Source of the DNA: Folioceros fuciformis | Lineage: Eukaryota; Anthocerotophyta; Anthocerotopsida; Anthocerotales | NCBI GenBank assembly: GCA_049999805.1 | Contig: JBNGIO010006317.1 | Span: forward strand, 127,315-191,314 | Direction of reading: 5' to 3' | Length of the DNA: 64,000 bases | Shown: positions 10,650 through 21,216 of the stretch, piece by piece | Layout: each line of letters starts with the position of its first letter | Numbering within the stretch: the stretch's first letter is position 1 | Program-made: the position numbers and the translations under genes | The notes under the pieces: model-generated | Database searches by the model: none | Told to the model about the DNA's origin: nothing | The model's input: only the letters and a program-made list of their open reading frames with translations

Positions 10650-12467
10650 TCAGGTCCATTGAGCGACAAGTACTTTGAACCATTTGCCAGGGAAGACCTC
10701 TTGATCTACCACCCTCACTGTATCATTCACCTTCTCAAAGAGAGTAGCCAGGTCTTGGACACCAAGGGCAGTTAAATCTAGATGTCTTGAGAATTTTGCG
10801 TGATACACATCTAGAAAGCCAGGTACTAGGAGCTTTAAGTTATGGCTTACAAGAAGCTCTTGTAGCTCCATTTTGAAAAACTGAAGTCTAACGTTGAGAG
10901 CGTGCTCCTTCGCCCTCATCGCTACTAGCAACTGCTCTCCGTTCTCCACCTCGTAATTCACTCTCAGAGAACCTGAACCGAAGTCAGGCAGAGTAGGTTT
11001 CCTTGTCTGCGGTGCATCCCGTGCTGTGCCTTGAAAATCCTTCACGCCGCCCTCACTTGCTGCGCGCACATCCTCGGGCACACTTGCCATCCTGTCATCA
11101 AGATCTCTTACATTCCTATCTGCCGTATCTCGTGTATTCCCACCATCAACATCTCTTTCATTCCTATGATCAACATCTCCTGCACTCCTATCAACATCCC
11201 GTGCATTCCTATCACCATCTCTTGAAGACCTTTCATCCACATCTTTTGCTGCATTTGCTAAAGCGGCCCGAATCGGTTCTAAGTCCAGTTCTTCATTTAA
11301 CCCAGCATTCAGACACTCTGAACTAGCTTCAGATTCCAAGACTGTATTTCCTCGATCACTCGTGGTTCCGTCCTGATGCCGCCCCTTCACTCGATACACA
11401 GTTCTGCTCTGATGCCGCCCCTCCACTCGTACAACGTCCGACATCTTCCCCAGCAGGCCAGCCAGGCTAGCGCTGTTATAATCGTCCAGAAGCAGTTTTC
11501 TTCTGAAGACCTTCAAATAAGCCCCAGGGACGTTAGGAAATGCGAGCTTCCCACCATGCAGATCCAGAAGCTTTTGTAGTTCAACTTTCAGGACCTCAAT
11601 ATCTCCTGGCTCACTCTTGGCAGCAGAAGGTCCTGACTCTTGGCCTTCTTCCTGACTCGTAGTGGAAGAGACAAAATCACCCCCAGCGGTTGGTGTCTTC
11701 CTTCCGCACGGCACCAGCGGCTCAGCATCAACCAAGGAGACCGACGTCGTACAGGACCTCATGTCACTGACGGTGACTTCTGGACAGAAACCCGTTTCCG
11801 TCATGGTTACAGGATCCACATCCTCAGCAGCCTCATCGATCATGACTCCTATGTGCCTGCACCCGATTTTCACCTTCTCCTCTCGAGGGACATTCACAGG
11901 CAATGCAACAGGACGTCCTTTTGCAAGCATGGGCCAGGCAAAAACACACTCAGCCGCTTGGTTAAGGGGAGCTGGAAGGGATCCTAAGGGTGCGGCCACA
12001 AGCACCCGGTATCCCCTGTGCTTCAACTTGTGCAGCGCATGAGCAAAATCAGAATCCCCTGATATCAAGAGGATGGTTGCGGGAGGTGGGTTGTCCATAG
12101 CGAACAGGAACATATCAGACAGAATAGCCTTGTCAGCAGCATCCTTCCTCCCCGTCGGAACATCAATGAGATTCACACCAGTTCGCTGATATCCCTCTCT
12201 GTTCCTGTAGGACATGCGGGCAGTGTCACCATAAGCTGAGAACGTAGTCACAGGACCCAGTACAGACTGCAAGTGCAAGGCGTTCAAAATGTTCGTAGCC
12301 ACAACCCCAGGAAGCACATCACTCGGAACGCGACAATTTTCGATGTCCCACAGGATGGCCACTGGCTCTGCGAGCTCATGATGAGGTCGGGGCAGAGGTG
12401 TAGGAAACTGTTGGATCACTCGGGGCTCCATGGTGATCTGCCTGTAACGGGGCCCATGAAGTGCCAT
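10650..12467 (-). CDS. NYN-domain (MARF1-like) protein with two LOTUS/OST-HTH domains
   Basis: Intronless, 605 residues. The N-terminal third is a NYN ribonuclease-fold domain (about residues 30-185): VAILWDIENCRVP with the first acidic residue, then a mid-domain Asp (KDAADKAILSDM) and LLISGDSDFAHALHKLKHRG, the conserved acidic cluster of PIN/NYN nucleases. Two winged-helix LOTUS/OST-HTH domains follow: about 290-365 (LKVELQKLLDLHGGKL...) and 530-600 (MELQELLVSHNLKLL...VPGFLDVYHAKF). Between them lies a charged stretch of degenerate repeats built on DVD.R..RD. The NYN + OST-HTH layout is that of MARF1/limkain-b1 and its plant relatives, which act in RNA turnover or silencing; LOTUS domains bind RNA or helicase partners. 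No targeting peptide is seen. Function here is inferred from architecture. Confidence 0.88.
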   Translation of the reverse strand: MALHGPRYRQITMEPRVIQQFPTPLPRPHHELAEPVAILWDIENCRVPSDVLPGVVATNILNALHLQSVLGPVTTFSAYGDTARMSYRNREGYQRTGVNLIDVPTGRKDAADKAILSDMFLFAMDNPPPATILLISGDSDFAHALHKLKHRGYRVLVAAPLGSLPAPLNQAAECVFAWPMLAKGRPVALPVNVPREEKVKIGCRHIGVMIDEAAEDVDPVTMTETGFCPEVTVSDMRSCTTSVSLVDAEPLVPCGRKTPTAGGDFVSSTTSQEEGQESGPSAAKSEPGDIEVLKVELQKLLDLHGGKLAFPNVPGAYLKVFRRKLLLDDYNSASLAGLLGKMSDVVRVEGRHQSRTVYRVKGRHQDGTTSDRGNTVLESEASSECLNAGLNEELDLEPIRAALANAAKDVDERSSRDGDRNARDVDRSAGDVDHRNERDVDGGNTRDTADRNVRDLDDRMASVPEDVRAASEGGVKDFQGTARDAPQTRKPTLPDFGSGSLRVNYEVENGEQLLVAMRAKEHALNVRLQFFKMELQELLVSHNLKLLVPGFLDVYHAKFSRHLDLTALGVQDLATLFEKVNDTVRVVDQEVFPGKWFKVLVAQWT

Positions 12468-13845
12468 GTCCTCTATAGCTAGAATTCAATACCTCAAGCT
12501 ATTTCCAAGAGCCCTGGCCCCTTAAAGCATCACGCGAAAAATATAACTCTGCTCTCCGCAAGGATACTTACACAATTCACAAGGAAGCAGCTCAGAATCA
12601 ACCACGTGGCTTGCAGGACACCCTATTTGCGACACCACCACAGCTGCATCAAGTTGCTCTTATCTCCAAATTTGCAGCCCTCCAGTCCAGAGAATTCCCC
12701 TGCACTGTCGCCGACACTACCACCCTCATTCACCTCCCGACACCGGGGCTGCGGAGTCAACTCGGAACATCCTGAAGGCAGCTCACAGGTCCCATTATAC
12801 CATCGCCCACCATCCCGTGGCTTCTACCAGGCTTCCTCTCCTCTCAATGCTACAGTCCACGATACGAGAGTGGAGATCGCTCCTGATGACACTGCACAGC
12901 CAGAATCCGAACCCCTGCGACTGTTGACGCGTCCCTTTGCCACAAGTGGCAGGTGAAACCAAGGACGCTTGACGAAATGCTCGTCTGTAAATCCAAAGCG
13001 TGGAGTACTGGATTTTTGAATGTTGAAAACCAAGGGGATTCCGATACTGTCACGCGATGCCCAGGGCCCGAGTGACAAGCCTACACCTGGGCACTCCTAC
13101 CTGCCTTTGAAAAAAGGCAGACTTCGCCCGTTGGCCGGGAAGGCAAGGCAAGGCAAGGCAAGGCAAGGCAAGGCAAGGGAAGATAGATCGACAGCGCCTC
13201 GCCCTACGCTGCGGAAGATATCTCCAGTCCGTGGCAACGCACGTGCCGGCGCTGCGAATGGTACGTGGGGCGACACTCTGGTGGGTGGCGATGTCGGAAG
13301 TTTTCGGGAACCCCGTTTTGCGGTTGAGGGGGCAGCTGTGGCCAGGCAGAGCTTAGGATGCTGGACGAGACTGGTGTGTTCGGAGGGACCGGGTTTGGTG
13401 CATTTCTGCGTTGTGGGTGGTGATCTGGATGGACGATGTGGTTGTGGGCACTAGACATGGCACGATTCTGCCTGCGGTTATGAGGGGAAAAGTGGCGTTG
13501 AGGTGACGGGTTCCATGTCCGGCTTATGGGTGTCCATTGCCCTTGAGGATTTAGCTGTCTTAGGAATCTGGAGATTCGCGGGCCCTGGCAGTGGCTGCAT
13601 CGTGGGTATCGGAGTGCCGTCTAAGGGCCGTGTTTCCAAGCTAGGAGGACATATGTTTCGGAAAATGCACTGGATGCCGAAGTGGTTCTGACTTGTGGTG
13701 TTAGGTAGTGGTGTGTGGCGGAATTCAGATTTGATGCAGTGCTTCGGTGTTCGTCCCAGTAGTTGTCGAGGGCGTGAGCAGGAGGATTTCAGCACACATT
13801 GGTTGTGTTATGTGATTGTGATCCACCCTCTGGCCCTACAGGGCA
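12468..13845. other. Divergent intergenic region
   Basis: Lies between the divergent NYN-LOTUS gene and the plus-strand membrane-protein gene. It has a short GGCAA tandem tract (13141-13178) and GC-rich DNA after it. A CTACAG just before the next ATG (13846) could close a 5'-UTR intron. No gene seen. Confidence 0.45.
13141..13178. repeat. Microsatellite (AGGCA)n
   Basis: Seven or more head-to-tail copies of a 5-bp unit, followed by diverged copies. Confidence 0.95.
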
Positions 13846-15343
13846 ATGGGGTCCTTGGATGAGTTAGGGGACCATGGAGACTACCTGGAAGCACAACTGC
13901 TCACAGATCCTGTGTCTCAGCCTGAGGATACCAGTGGATCGGACACGGGTAGAGTTTTATACAGGGCTTCGTTCGAGGATCTCGAGCGCAGTCATATGAA
14001 TTATGACACGATTCAGTGGTTCCTCATATCGTTGGTACTTATTCTAGCTTATGGGGTTGGATTGCTTATGATTTTATATATACCTGTGAGGCGGTATGTG
14101 ATGAGGAAGGATATCAGGTCCCGGAAGCTCTATGTAACATCTACTGCTGTGGTTTACCAGGTTGGATCACTGGGCATAAAACTTGTGTGAAAAGGAATGG
14201 AAGCCAATCTTTAGGGCAGTTCAGAGAGCAGAAAGCAGTCCAAATGTTTGCTGCCCACTCTGTTGGTTGTGCATTGGGGTATAGAAATTGATGGCAACTG
14301 CACGTGGTGGGTCGCAGGTGGAACGTCCTATATTTCTACCTTGTTTTGGCGTGTATAAGAGGGAAAAGCATGTTCTTCTACATCTAGTCAGTGACATCGT
14401 CATTGAGCAAGGTTTGGAAATGTGTGGAGTAGCCGCTGAAGTCTGATGCTGTTCAAATGTGTAGGAGGACAGACAGGAGTACGGGCATGGGTTTCTGACT
14501 TGTATGCAGGACTTATTAAGCTTGTGCTATATGATCCTGCAGGCTGTCTACAGTCTTACTTTGGCATCTCAGCTGTCCGCATTGAGAGCGTTGGTCACAA
14601 CAGGGCCGGGCCAGATGAAGTTCGAATACAGGGAATATCAAATCCCAAACTATTTAGGCAGGTGTGAGTCGGATTCGCTACTCCCGGCCCAATCCGCTTC
14701 CGATTCGGTGTTGCTCTTCTCACATTCTCCCTTGACTTGTTGGAAATGGTAGGTGGTGCTGATGACAGCAGCCAGTTTAAGGCAACAACGAGGGAATGCC
14801 TTCGTTGATGGCTCGAACGAGGATGAGATGATTCAGGTGGAGGACTTGCAGCCACGAAACCCTCAACCACCTCGGGAGTCACGAGTGTGGGCCTGGCAGC
14901 CGGCCACAGCAGGAGTGACTTCATGGCAGGTCAGGTGTCGTCTCAAGGTGTGCGATATCTGTGTGGCTCGTAGAAGTGCCTGACAGGTTCTGGAATGTGA
15001 TGCATTTGTAACATTTGCATATGGGCTGCGCAGCCAGGGTATTCGAAGCTCAGCGGTGGGCAGATTGAATCAGGGTCATCTACTTCCAGTCCCAGAGATA
15101 CAGTTTACAGAAAGTTGGAAGAGGTCGAGAAGTCCCTGAAGGTACGTAAGGGTCTTCACTGGGCTGTCATCATCGTTAGGGTGAGCTGGCCTTCTCGATC
15201 CTGAACCTTGTTGCGGGATGCAGAGGCTCGAGAGTCTGCTCGCCACAAGGCCGTTCCCAGCTGAGCATTCCACCCCGCTTCTCCAACTTCAGGCTCAATC
15301 TCAAAATGCTGAACCACAGGGGGCAACCACTCTGGAAAGCTAA
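13846..15343 (+). CDS. Plant-conserved single-pass membrane protein with PH-like domain (six exons)
   Basis: Exons 13846-14160, 14318-14411, 14543-14661, 14753-14929, 15064-15141 and 15224-15343 join in phase to 300 residues. A transmembrane segment lies near residues 58-82 (WFLISLVLILAYGVGLLMIL), followed by the basic motif PVRRYVMRKDIRSRKLYVTS. The next exons read VERPIFLPCFGVYKREKHV, LHLVSDIVIEQGCLQSYFGI and VRIESVGHNRAG...VQGISNP-like, the order I recall from an uncharacterised plant family with a bacterial-PH-like domain after one membrane helix. The C-terminal exons encode a short helix (YRKLEEVEKSLK). The small exon 14318-14411 is found only by splicing and restores the family motif exactly, which argues for the model. 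Donors GTTGGA and GTTTGG (exons 1 and 2) are weak but in phase. Role unknown; a lipid- or membrane-contact function is a guess. Confidence 0.72.
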
Positions 15344-17282
15344 GAAACGCCAAGATCTTCTTCTGTAGAATTTCGTGATCCAAGGAGTTAGTTATATATT
15401 AATCACCCGCCACCTGCTTTCAAGCTGCTCGTGGTGTATACATACAATATTCGAGAGGAGCACGACGTTGCTACAGGTGACTACTTGCGCGTTTCACCCT
15501 AACCGTCAGCCCACAGTGTGAGATGCCTGCTAGTCTGTCCTTAGGAGCAAGCCCACGGCATGGGGCAAAGCCCGGACGCCTCGTTCGGTTTCTTGATTGA
15601 TGAGGAAAAGAATGCACCGGGACAACCTGGGGATGGCCTTGTCCAGTATGTCACAAGTATCGTACTTTCAGGAGACGCGACCATCAATCTATTGTCGGTG
15701 CGCGTGTCTTGCAACAACAGCATCTAGGCGCTTGTCACGTAGCCAGATTAGGTCAGACCTCCAAGCCTGGCCCCCTGTTCTGTCAGTGCCAGGTGGAAGA
15801 GCACTTGTACAAGATCTGGAGGAGGCAGACAAAAAGATGAAAGCTCCTTTACCTCTAAAGACCACTGAATCTAAACACAGGTGAAAATCCCTGTTTTATC
15901 GACTTTCTCGCACGGCTGCCGGACACTCCCTCGCGCAATCCAGATTGCGCCCCGTCTGGGTCATGACCCCCACGCGTACATGTCTTGTCTGATCGCTGTA
16001 CTTGGAGAGGGGATCATCTTGGGGGGAGGAACAAGCGAGCATGATGGTCCCAACGTATCCCAACCGGCGGGCCGCCCCCCCTCCACAGCCTCTTTGTCCA
16101 ACACGGTGCCAGCGCCAGCACCAAAAGAGAGAGCTTCCGAAATTAGGGTTTCATGCGGAGCACATCAATGTCATAGCCGCCGTCCCGTACTTCATGGAGT
16201 GGAGCAAAGGTCGCCACTCAACATGACTCAATCGTGGCCGGAACACCCTGGCATTCCACGATCCCAAACCCTAAGCCATGGCATTCCACGATCACGGGCA
16301 AAATGGCCGAGGGAGGCCTTTTGTCGACATGCATCCCCAGATCGGGCCCATTGCCGCCGATAGGAAACGAAAGAGAACAGTGACCATGGATGGCCAATGC
16401 AGAGCGGGTAACTAGGGAGGGTTTTGGCGCTGCGTAGGGAGGGTTTTGGCGCTGCGCAAGGGGATAGTGGAAAAGAGCAGTTGTGCGTTTGAAGCCGTGT
16501 TGTCCAGGTGCAACCATATGCAGGCAAATGCCTGAGGCGGTGGAGGATGGAGAGGAAGCAAACCTTGCACCTTGTCACTCGACCTGGCGGCCTGGTCTGG
16601 CCTTTGCAACCAGAGGCACAGTGCGGGGACGGGAAGATGTGAGTCACATGTGTGCGAGACGATTCGAGAACGGGTGCGGGTGCGCACACAACCAAACGCG
16701 AATGCGCGTTCCAGCTCCAGCTGCCGCGCTGCAGCAGATCGCGTTCCAGCGCAGACGTAGAGGCGCCGGAAAGCTGTGTGCCGGCGGGCAGGCGATAGCG
16801 CTCGCCACCGCCAGGGTTGTGTCTGGTACGAACGCATGTACTTACTTACAAACGGTGGGACGGCGACCTGGTCCACAGCACGTTGTGGGTAGAACCGGGA
16901 CGGGGTGCCATCAGAAGCACATGCAGGGGAAGGGGCAAGGTAAGTTGAAGGGTTCCTGCTCACCACGCTTTCCACCGCTCTCGGTTCAGCATCTCCCTCT
17001 GGAGGGCAGTGTCAGGCCGGGTAAAGACGCAACTTTAAGAAGCCGATTCACCGCGTCTCTCACTGGGTGTATTGGCTGGATCTGCGTTGGGAGCTCCGAT
17101 TTTGGTACGTAAACAACACGTGAGGCTTCTCAAGCTTGGTACAGCGATGGAGAGCTGGAATCCCAAGGAAGGCACTTGTCACTTCCGCGTCTGTCCCGCG
17201 CGCGTGCCTACAAAACGTCGAGCCGCCTGGTCGGGACGTCTGGAATGGAGGCTCGTCTCGGTAGTGGGTGACACGCTCGGAC
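15344..17282. other. Intergenic before DREB-type gene
   Basis: About 1.9 kb with no convincing coding sequence. It holds the 3' region of the preceding gene and the promoter and leader of the AP2/ERF gene. A perfect-but-one 22-bp tandem duplication lies at 16415-16458. Confidence 0.45.
16415..16458. repeat. 22-bp tandem duplication
   Basis: Units 16415-16436 and 16437-16458 differ only at the final TA/CA pair. Confidence 0.9.
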
Positions 17283-18200
17283 ATGGTGGAGAAGGTGTAT
17301 TCTCCTCGGCAGCGGTCTACGTCGTTCGGGAGCTGCAGGTGCAGCCATCCACCGCCCACCAAGCTGCGGCGGGTGGGCGATCGGGACGGGCCGACGGCGC
17401 TGCCGTGCGGCTATGACGGCCCGGCTGATTCCGAGGAGCTGAAGGAGGAGGTGGTGGAGGAGGAAGTGTTAGAGGAGGAGCAACCGAAACAGGAACAGGA
17501 GGGTGCAACGGGATCGGGATCGGGATCGGCATCAGTGTCAGGATCAGGATCGGGGGTAACGGAAGGGGCTGGGAGGGAACGGAGGCGGGCGCGGCCGACG
17601 GCAGCAGATGCGGAGACGAGGCATCCGGTGTACCGGGGAGTGCGAAGGAGGAGCTGGGGGAAATGGGTTTCGGAAATTCGAGAGCCCAGGAAGAAGTCGA
17701 GGATTTGGCTGGGTTCATTCACCAACCCGGAGATGGCCGCGCGGGCGTACGACGTGGCCGCCCATTGCCTCAAGGGCCCGGAGGCCGTGCTCAATTTCCC
17801 AGAATGCCGCACATCTCTCCCTTGCCCGGCCTCCATGTCGCCCAAATCCATCCAGGCCACAGCGGCCCGGTACGCGTCGGATTCGGGAACGCTGCACCGT
17901 GATGGGCGGAGGGCCGGCGAGGGAGATTCTGGAGGTGGCTCGAGTCGCTTGCAGGAAGAGGAATCCGCCGGCGCATCGGGCTCCCAGGAAACACAATCAG
18001 AGCAAAAGGAGGTCCTGGATTGGCAGCCGCAGCCCTGCCCGGAGTACTTGGACGAGGACTCCATTTTCGACATGCATAATGTGCTCAAAGGAATGGCCCA
18101 GGCGATGCTGCTGGATCACAGCTGCCCGCTTTCCTACGACGAGGCATGCCTTGACGACGACGATGACGACGCTGCCTGGGATCCCGGCTTGTGGGACTGA
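17283..18200 (+). CDS. AP2/ERF transcription factor, DREB type
   Basis: Intronless 305-residue nuclear transcription factor. One AP2/ERF domain spans about residues 112-170 ([20 protein letters not shown], then [20 protein letters not shown], ending LNFPE). Domain positions 14 and 19 are Val and Glu (WVSEIRE), the pair that marks DREB rather than ERF proteins, so DRE/CRT-type sites are the likely targets. The N-terminal part has a Glu-rich run and a Ser-Gly tract coded by GGATCG repeats. The C-terminal part is acidic ([15 protein letters not shown]), a likely activation region. The start is the ATG at 17283; translation upstream has no ATG in frame near it. DREB factors usually act in cold, drought or salt responses, but the subgroup cannot be fixed by eye. 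Confidence 0.9.
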   Translation: MVEKVYSPRQRSTSFGSCRCSHPPPTKLRRVGDRDGPTALPCGYDGPADSEELKEEVVEEEVLEEEQPKQEQEGATGSGSGSASVSGSGSGVTEGAGRERRRARPTAADAETRHPVYRGVRRRSWGKWVSEIREPRKKSRIWLGSFTNPEMAARAYDVAAHCLKGPEAVLNFPECRTSLPCPASMSPKSIQATAARYASDSGTLHRDGRRAGEGDSGGGSSRLQEEESAGASGSQETQSEQKEVLDWQPQPCPEYLDEDSIFDMHNVLKGMAQAMLLDHSCPLSYDEACLDDDDDDAAWDPGLWD

Positions 18201-19946
18201 AAACTGCCTTCCCCTTCACCAATGCGTCTACAATTCTAACCAGTTTCTTCCATCTCTTCATTTCTTTGAGCTCCGGGAAGGAGATTGCTGCATTGCGATT
18301 CCACCGCAATGCATGTGCAATGCCAGGAAATTTGGCCATGCGTTTCTTTTGGTGTCCAGCGACGTAGGCTGATCGATTATTGCGCGAGCATGTGGTTGGT
18401 ATGGACCTGAAGAGTAGGAGACACTCGGCTGGACGATCCGGTGTGGGTATCACACCCAATTAAGCCTCCCTATTCATTTTGCGTAGCGTTGTCCGCAATC
18501 TATGTAAGAAAGGAGTTTTGTAATCGCAAGTGAATTTCTTCTAATATCAAAAGGTTGGTGTGTCTGGATGCCAACCACCGCTTGCGCAATGTCGGACAGC
18601 AGCCACGAAAGCATTGCCGGAAGCTGGAAACCAAAATATGGTCTTTACGTAGTGCTGCAGCTGCCAAATATTCCTGCAACCCTTCCCGCATTCGCTCATA
18701 TGGCATAATGGCACACGCTTGATTCTCACAATCCATGCACCCAGAATTTGTTGATATTTGGAAAGTCTGCCCACTCGCTCCGAGCCCTGCAGAAGCAACC
18801 ACAGGAGAGCTCAGACAGAGGGGGTTCTGACAATGCTGTATACAACGAATCGGATCAAGTGTTGACCACGAGACGTACACTACGGGATAGAGAAGAGACC
18901 AATAGCTCCCTGACAGTGGACATCCAACTCGTTGAATAACGCCAAAATACACTACTCGGGCACACAAAAGTAATCTCCGTGAATGGAGCAGAGACATCCT
19001 GGTTACGTCCACATGGGACGGCTAGCGGTCAAAGATTGGTCCTCTGTTTCGTCACGTCCAGTTGGGACCCAGCTGCTTCAATGTCATTTACATTGTCAGT
19101 CCCAACAGCAACACGTTTAGAACTGAGCAGAAATGGATCAGAAACACCCTCGTAAGGTCCACACACGAGTGTCAGCGACGAGTAGTACAATTTTTATTTC
19201 ATCAAGTCCAGTTCGCGCCTCAGGGCTTCCTTGTGATGCTACACCCGTCACTCCACATACCATCCCCTGGAAGAGCTGATCAGAAATGGATCAGGAACAG
19301 CCTCATGAGGTCCGCATGAAAAGTTTCAGTGGGAAGTCAATAGTTTTCTGTATCGTCAAGTCCAGTTGGGGCCCAGCTGCTTCACTATTATCCTACACAG
19401 TCAGTGCACACACCATCACCAGGTAGATCTGAGCAGAAATGGTGACGAAGCGGATCCGAAACAGCCTCATCATGTCCACATCCCCTCCCTGTTCAGTGGA
19501 CCTGTTCAGTGGAAAGTCCATATAACTTGTTTCATCACCTCCACTTGCTATCCACCACTGAAACAGCCTAACTTGCCTGCTACTACTCTAGTGAACAAGG
19601 TGCATCAAGGAGATCAAAAGAAGCAAACCCTAATCACCGAATCTGAGACACCATAACACGCAATCGTCTTTAAATCACCAAACCGTGTACCCAGCACGCC
19701 ATGAATTCGAACGGAAACAACCCGCCAAATCACATTCCTAAATTTCTCTGGCTGACTTTCCACGCAACCAGCAGAATAATTCACGACAAGAAACAAAATG
19801 TTCCCGACGCCTCAGCCTATTGACCATGAAACTCCTAACCACGGTCCACAGCTCCGACCGTGCTCTTTCAGGTCGCCAATTAAGAAAAGGACTTCTTCCG
19901 TCCATAGCCCTAGCCCCTCGCAACGGCTAGTATACTAGAACCCGCA
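18201..19946. other. Intergenic with degenerate ~150-bp repeats
   Basis: Convergent 3' regions of the DREB-type gene and RPS28 copy 2. The part at about 18999-19560 is a degenerate tandem repeat; the rest shows nothing recognisable. Confidence 0.45.
18999..19560. repeat. Degenerate tandem repeat, period about 150 bp
   Basis: The phrase CGTCA(A/C)GTCCAGTT recurs near 19053, 19203 and 19352. Each is followed by an AGCTG/CTTC block, then a block close to GAGCAGAAATGGATCAG, then a CCTC.T.AGGTCC block. A partial copy starts near 19538. Copies are diverged and non-coding. Confidence 0.7.
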
Positions 19947-20144
19947 TCACCGGAGCCTTCTTGCCTCCCTCTCCGACTCCAGCAGAGTCAGAATGTCACC
20001 CTCTCGTACCGGCCCCTTCACGTTCCTCATGATCAGCCGGTTTTGGTCATCCAGAAACTTGACCCGCACCTGGGTGACCTGTCCCCTGGAACCCGTGCGC
20101 CCAATCACCTTAACCACGACCGCCAACTTCACAGATGAGTCCAT
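19947..20144 (-). CDS. RPS28: 40S ribosomal protein S28 (eS28), copy 2
   Basis: Single exon, 65 codons, with amino-acid sequence identical to the copy at 9484-9681 but differing at about 17 synonymous sites. It encodes the 40S subunit protein eS28. The start ATG is 20144-20142, in the same GTAAGCCATGGA context as copy 1, so the duplication included at least part of the leader. A GTGAGT about 120 bp upstream may be the donor of a 5'-UTR intron. The pair is inverted and about 10 kb apart; the genes between them are not duplicated. Confidence 0.97.
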   Translation of the reverse strand: MDSSVKLAVVVKVIGRTGSRGQVTQVRVKFLDDQNRLIMRNVKGPVREGDILTLLESEREARRLR

Positions 20145-21216
20145 GGCTTACCAACTCCAGCACCTGATCCAACATCCAAACACAACAAGGGGATCCAGTT
20201 ACGACGCCAGCAAAACTCCTCATCTAGAAACACTGCGAAAATTTCACGCAAGGGACTCACCAGCGGCAGGAATGTGATGCAGCGGGCGGGAGACTGAATC
20301 ACGATTCACTGAGCACTGTCTCAGAGACGGCCTGAAACACGGCCTTTCACTGACTTAGCCGCGGAAACCCTACCCGGCCGGGAGAGGAGGCGACAACGTT
20401 TGACAGTCCGGCAGCAGATAGTGATTCCTCGACACCGCTACATATGTATATGTCTGTACATACATACATCTGTAGTCCATAAACACAGAAGATGCTAAAC
20501 GAGGCGAATAAATAAACAATCATCTTCATACGAGGGCGATCAAATAAATAAGACCACAAATAGGAGTCGTTGTCTGGATAGTGTGTACTTGGTGATCTCG
20601 CTCCTTAGAGCCCGTGGGGTTTGGATCGGTCCATAAGTACACGACCTTTTCACGTACGCCGCACGCATGCCGCCTGTCAGCCTAGCATATTTTACCGAAG
20701 ACCATATGAGCCTCAAAATTTCCTGCCAACGAACGCAGCCTTCTCGTTCCGGAGATCCACATCGTGGTCCATCCAGACTCGGGATTTCTCAAGCTCTTAG
20801 ATGAAGTACCTGCCTCTGAGAGTTCACCCACACTTGTTGTTCAGCTGTCTCATGAATCCCTGTCTAGACCTTGTGTCTGGAAGTTTTGTCTCTATCTTGG
20901 GCGTTTCATAATATCCTCATCTTGTTAGGAGCTTGTGTCCGGACGTTTTGTTTCGGTCTTGGGCATCTCATGAAATCCTCCCCTTGGCAGGGCCTTGTGT
21001 CCTGGCTGCGGAGCAGTGGTGGAGTGAACACTTCACAACTAGAGACCTACTTCCAAAGGCGAGCTTTGTGATGCATCCTGCCAGTCTACATAAAAAATAC
21101 TATGGCAGAGAGTATCTGCTGGCGTCCTGCAGTCATGAGATGGGTTCAGATAGGTCAGGTTCAAGAAGTGAAGGCACAGGTTGTTCCAAAATCGTGGTCC
21201 AAGAACTTTTAGGTGG
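20145..21216. other. Intergenic with 62-bp repeats
   Basis: No gene seen. It holds the RPS28 promoter side, a TATG/TACA-rich patch near 20440-20475, and 62-bp tandem units at 20870-20993. Confidence 0.45.
20870..20993. repeat. 62-bp tandem duplication, diverged
   Basis: Units 20870-20931 and 20932-20993 share CTTGTGTC(T/C)GGA(A/C)GTTTTG and later blocks at exactly 62-bp spacing, with partial copies on either side. Confidence 0.8.
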
